DNA from: Thermoplasmata archaeon
Lineage (GTDB): Archaea > Thermoplasmatota > E2 > DHVEG-1
Length of the DNA stretch: 23,711 nucleotides
Assembly: GCA_030637965.1 (NCBI GenBank)
Contig: DAOWFO010000066.1
Coordinates: 1 to 23,711, forward strand
Direction: 5' to 3'
Under the pieces are notes generated by a model. It worked only from the letters and a program-made list of their open reading frames with translations, had not been told where the DNA came from and made no database searches. Position numbers and translations under genes: made by a program. Below are positions 22,560 through 23,711 of this stretch, in pieces (the stretch's first letter is position 1; the number at the start of each line of letters is the position of its first letter).

Positions 22560-23276
22560 TCATGTGATGACATTAGTTAGATAAAATAGTATGTCTCCTA
22601 GAATGAAGGAACATATATAACCAGCTAACAATGGTATCATAAATGGAACTTTTGGTGTAACCCATATTTCGCTTATGCATTTCTTTTCAAATTTTTTTAA
22701 TTCATCTTCAATGTCAAAATTTTTAGGTATATAGGAAAACTTTCTTTTCCCATTTACAATTTTTTCAAGAGGCCAAACAAATCTTTCTTTTGCATCTTCT
22801 ATTCTCATTCTATAACCTAAAAAACAATACGGTAATTCAATATTTCTCTTAGCAAGATTGTATACAAATAAACTCAATGGTAATAATAAAAACAATACAA
22901 CAGAATTGGAAAATATAACCCAAGAAAAAGGCATTATTGAGTTTATTAACGGATATCCAAATATTGATGGTTCAAAAGGAGCAAGTATTGCCAGAGCCAT
23001 TATCGCCTTTGCATCTGCTCCACCAAAAATAAGTCTAAATTGAAAAAGAACATACATAAAAACAATCATGATTGGTATGAAAATAATGTAAAAAATATTA
23101 TTAATTCCTAAGGTAATATATTGAATAATCAACAAAATTACACCAAATGAGCCCATTATTACCCACAACTTATTTGATGCTTTTCTAGTTTTAATATCAG
23201 TATAAGAGGCATATGTAAGTATTAATATTCCAACAAGAAATCTTGTTATATCAATTAATATTCCGATCTCATCCAT
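22560..23276 (-). CDS. Prepilin/preflagellin peptidase (A24 family)
   Basis: Membrane aspartyl peptidase that cleaves class III signal peptides of archaellins or type IV pilins and may help them enter the filament pathway. 238 residues with about six hydrophobic segments. Catalytic aspartates: D27 in YTDIKTRKASN and D88 in FGGADAKA, the archaeal version of the GxGD motif. A cytoplasmic loop (about 140-210) and the C-terminal VTPKVPFMIPLLAGY match the archaeal A24 C-terminal domain. The longest frame starts with TTG at 23291; the ATG at 23276 is preferred because ATTATATTAATATG (centred near 23306) lies about 30 nt upstream, giving an almost leaderless mRNA. No pilin or archaellum genes are visible, apart from the unidentified partial gene to the right. 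Confidence 0.9.
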   Translation of the reverse strand: MDEIGILIDITRFLVGILILTYASYTDIKTRKASNKLWVIMGSFGVILLIIQYITLGINNIFYIIFIPIMIVFMYVLFQFRLIFGGADAKAIMALAILAPFEPSIFGYPLINSIMPFSWVIFSNSVVLFLLLPLSLFVYNLAKRNIELPYCFLGYRMRIEDAKERFVWPLEKIVNGKRKFSYIPKNFDIEDELKKFEKKCISEIWVTPKVPFMIPLLAGYICSFILGDILFYLTNVIT

Positions 23277-23300
23277 CAGTAATGATAACAATAAATCCCA

Positions 23301-23314
23301 TATTAATATAATGA
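23301..23314 (-). promoter_or_regulatory. TATA box of the prepilin peptidase gene
   Basis: Minus-strand ATTATATTAATA, centred near 23306, predicts a start near 23280, only a few bases before the ATG at 23276. Confidence 0.4.
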
Positions 23315-23496
23315 TTTTTGTTTAATCTTTGAGCAGCATCAAAGGAGTATTATTTTCATCTTTCAGAAGTAAATTACAAAAGTCTTAATAACAGAAACTT
23401 TTATTAGAATAATAGTACATATTAGCAATGGAAAATGGGATGCCACAAAAATAGTTATTGTAGTGCATCTGCTAAATCTTTGGAGATTTGGGAAGA

Positions 23497-23711
23497 ATGC
23501 ATCTATTAAGAAAAACCAATAAGAATAAGCAAATTTCATCAGAATTAGATATATTTTTAACAATAGGTATGGAAGTTTTTAGTTCGCTAAATGAAAAAAA
23601 GAAAAATAATAATCATAAATCCAACACTGATGAAAAAACAGAAACGAATCCTGATAAATTTCAGGATGAAGCAGAAAAAAGGATAGACGCATTAATTGCA
23701 GAATATGAAAA
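23497..23711 (+). CDS. Partial hypothetical protein, runs off the window edge
   Basis: Open from an ATG at 23497 to the end of the window (71 codons plus 2 nt). GGAG lies 11 nt upstream. The product begins MHLLRKTNKNKQISSELDIF, has a Lys/Asn/Asp-rich, probably disordered stretch (EKKKNNNHKSNTDEKTE), then QDEAEKRIDALIAEYE, which looks like the start of a coiled coil. Not recognised. An in-frame ATG at 23569 is an alternative start. Divergent from the prepilin peptidase, so a role in surface filaments is conceivable but unproven. Confidence 0.4.
   Translation, partial: MHLLRKTNKNKQISSELDIFLTIGMEVFSSLNEKKKNNNHKSNTDEKTETNPDKFQDEAEKRIDALIAEYE

Noticed and set aside
23430..23505. 24-codon Cys-containing frame just before the right-edge partial gene
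   Set aside because: No SD, overlaps the next frame in another phase, and a third overlapping frame looks equally protein-like; cannot be told from chance.
23363..23563. 66-residue minus-strand hydrophobic frame near the right edge
   Set aside because: Overlaps the start of the plus-strand partial gene; no start signals and no recognisable pattern.
1..23711. CRISPR array, transposase, integrase or known defence system
   Set aside because: No regularly spaced repeats, no insertion-sequence ends and no such proteins were seen on either strand.

Overview
The window reads as a chromosomal segment of a low-GC (roughly 30% G+C by eye) archaeon. The archaeal calls are firm: Alba chromatin protein, primase large subunit PriL with its four Fe-S cysteines, Pelota, an RqcH/NEMF protein, a preflagellin-type prepilin peptidase, two tRNA genes without an encoded CCA, TATA-box promoters, and a mix of Shine-Dalgarno starts (GGTGA or GGAG) and apparently leaderless starts. 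A DnaJ plus Hsp20 pair and the low GC suggest a mesophile. A euryarchaeal lineage such as Thermoplasmatota is my best guess from gene content; no marker in the window proves it.

Layout. 1-5.1 kb: a secreted M28 zinc peptidase, two successive glutamine synthetase family genes (the second divergent and with its own promoter), and Alba. 5.1-8.0 kb: a glycogen synthase-like glycosyltransferase divergent from a PfkB-type sugar kinase. 8.0-9.7 kb: an overlapping priL-tmk operon (primer synthesis and dTTP supply). 9.7-12.0 kb: a gene-poor stretch with a CAU-anticodon tRNA that looks more like tRNA-Ile2 than elongator tRNA-Met, a small zinc-finger protein, a stand-alone response regulator, and several decayed or very short reading frames. 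12.0-15.0 kb: an rqcH-pelA operon with an ATGA overlap, joining nascent-chain quality control to stalled-ribosome rescue. 15.0-17.3 kb: two extracytoplasmic proteins, one membrane-anchored and of unknown function, the other a lipoprotein with a caspase/legumain-like domain. 17.4-20.3 kb: thiL and purM, two members of one fold family transcribed divergently, then a DUF1624-type membrane acyltransferase-like protein. 20.3-23.7 kb: initiator tRNA-Met, a possible small plus-strand transcription unit, hsp20, dnaJ, the prepilin peptidase, and a partial gene at the right edge.

Most genes are housekeeping. The accessory signals worth attention are the decayed zone at 10.2-12.0 kb (fragments resembling an Lrp/AsnC regulator and a sulfotransferase N-terminus), the divergent second glutamine synthetase with substrate-site substitutions, the caspase-like lipoprotein, and the promoter-ORF-terminator arrangement at 20.53-20.75 kb. 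I found no CRISPR array, transposase, integrase or convincing new multi-gene defence or biosynthetic system. Several starts were moved from the longest reading frame because it would use TTG, or lack a ribosome binding site, while an internal ATG sits at the right distance from an SD or a TATA box.
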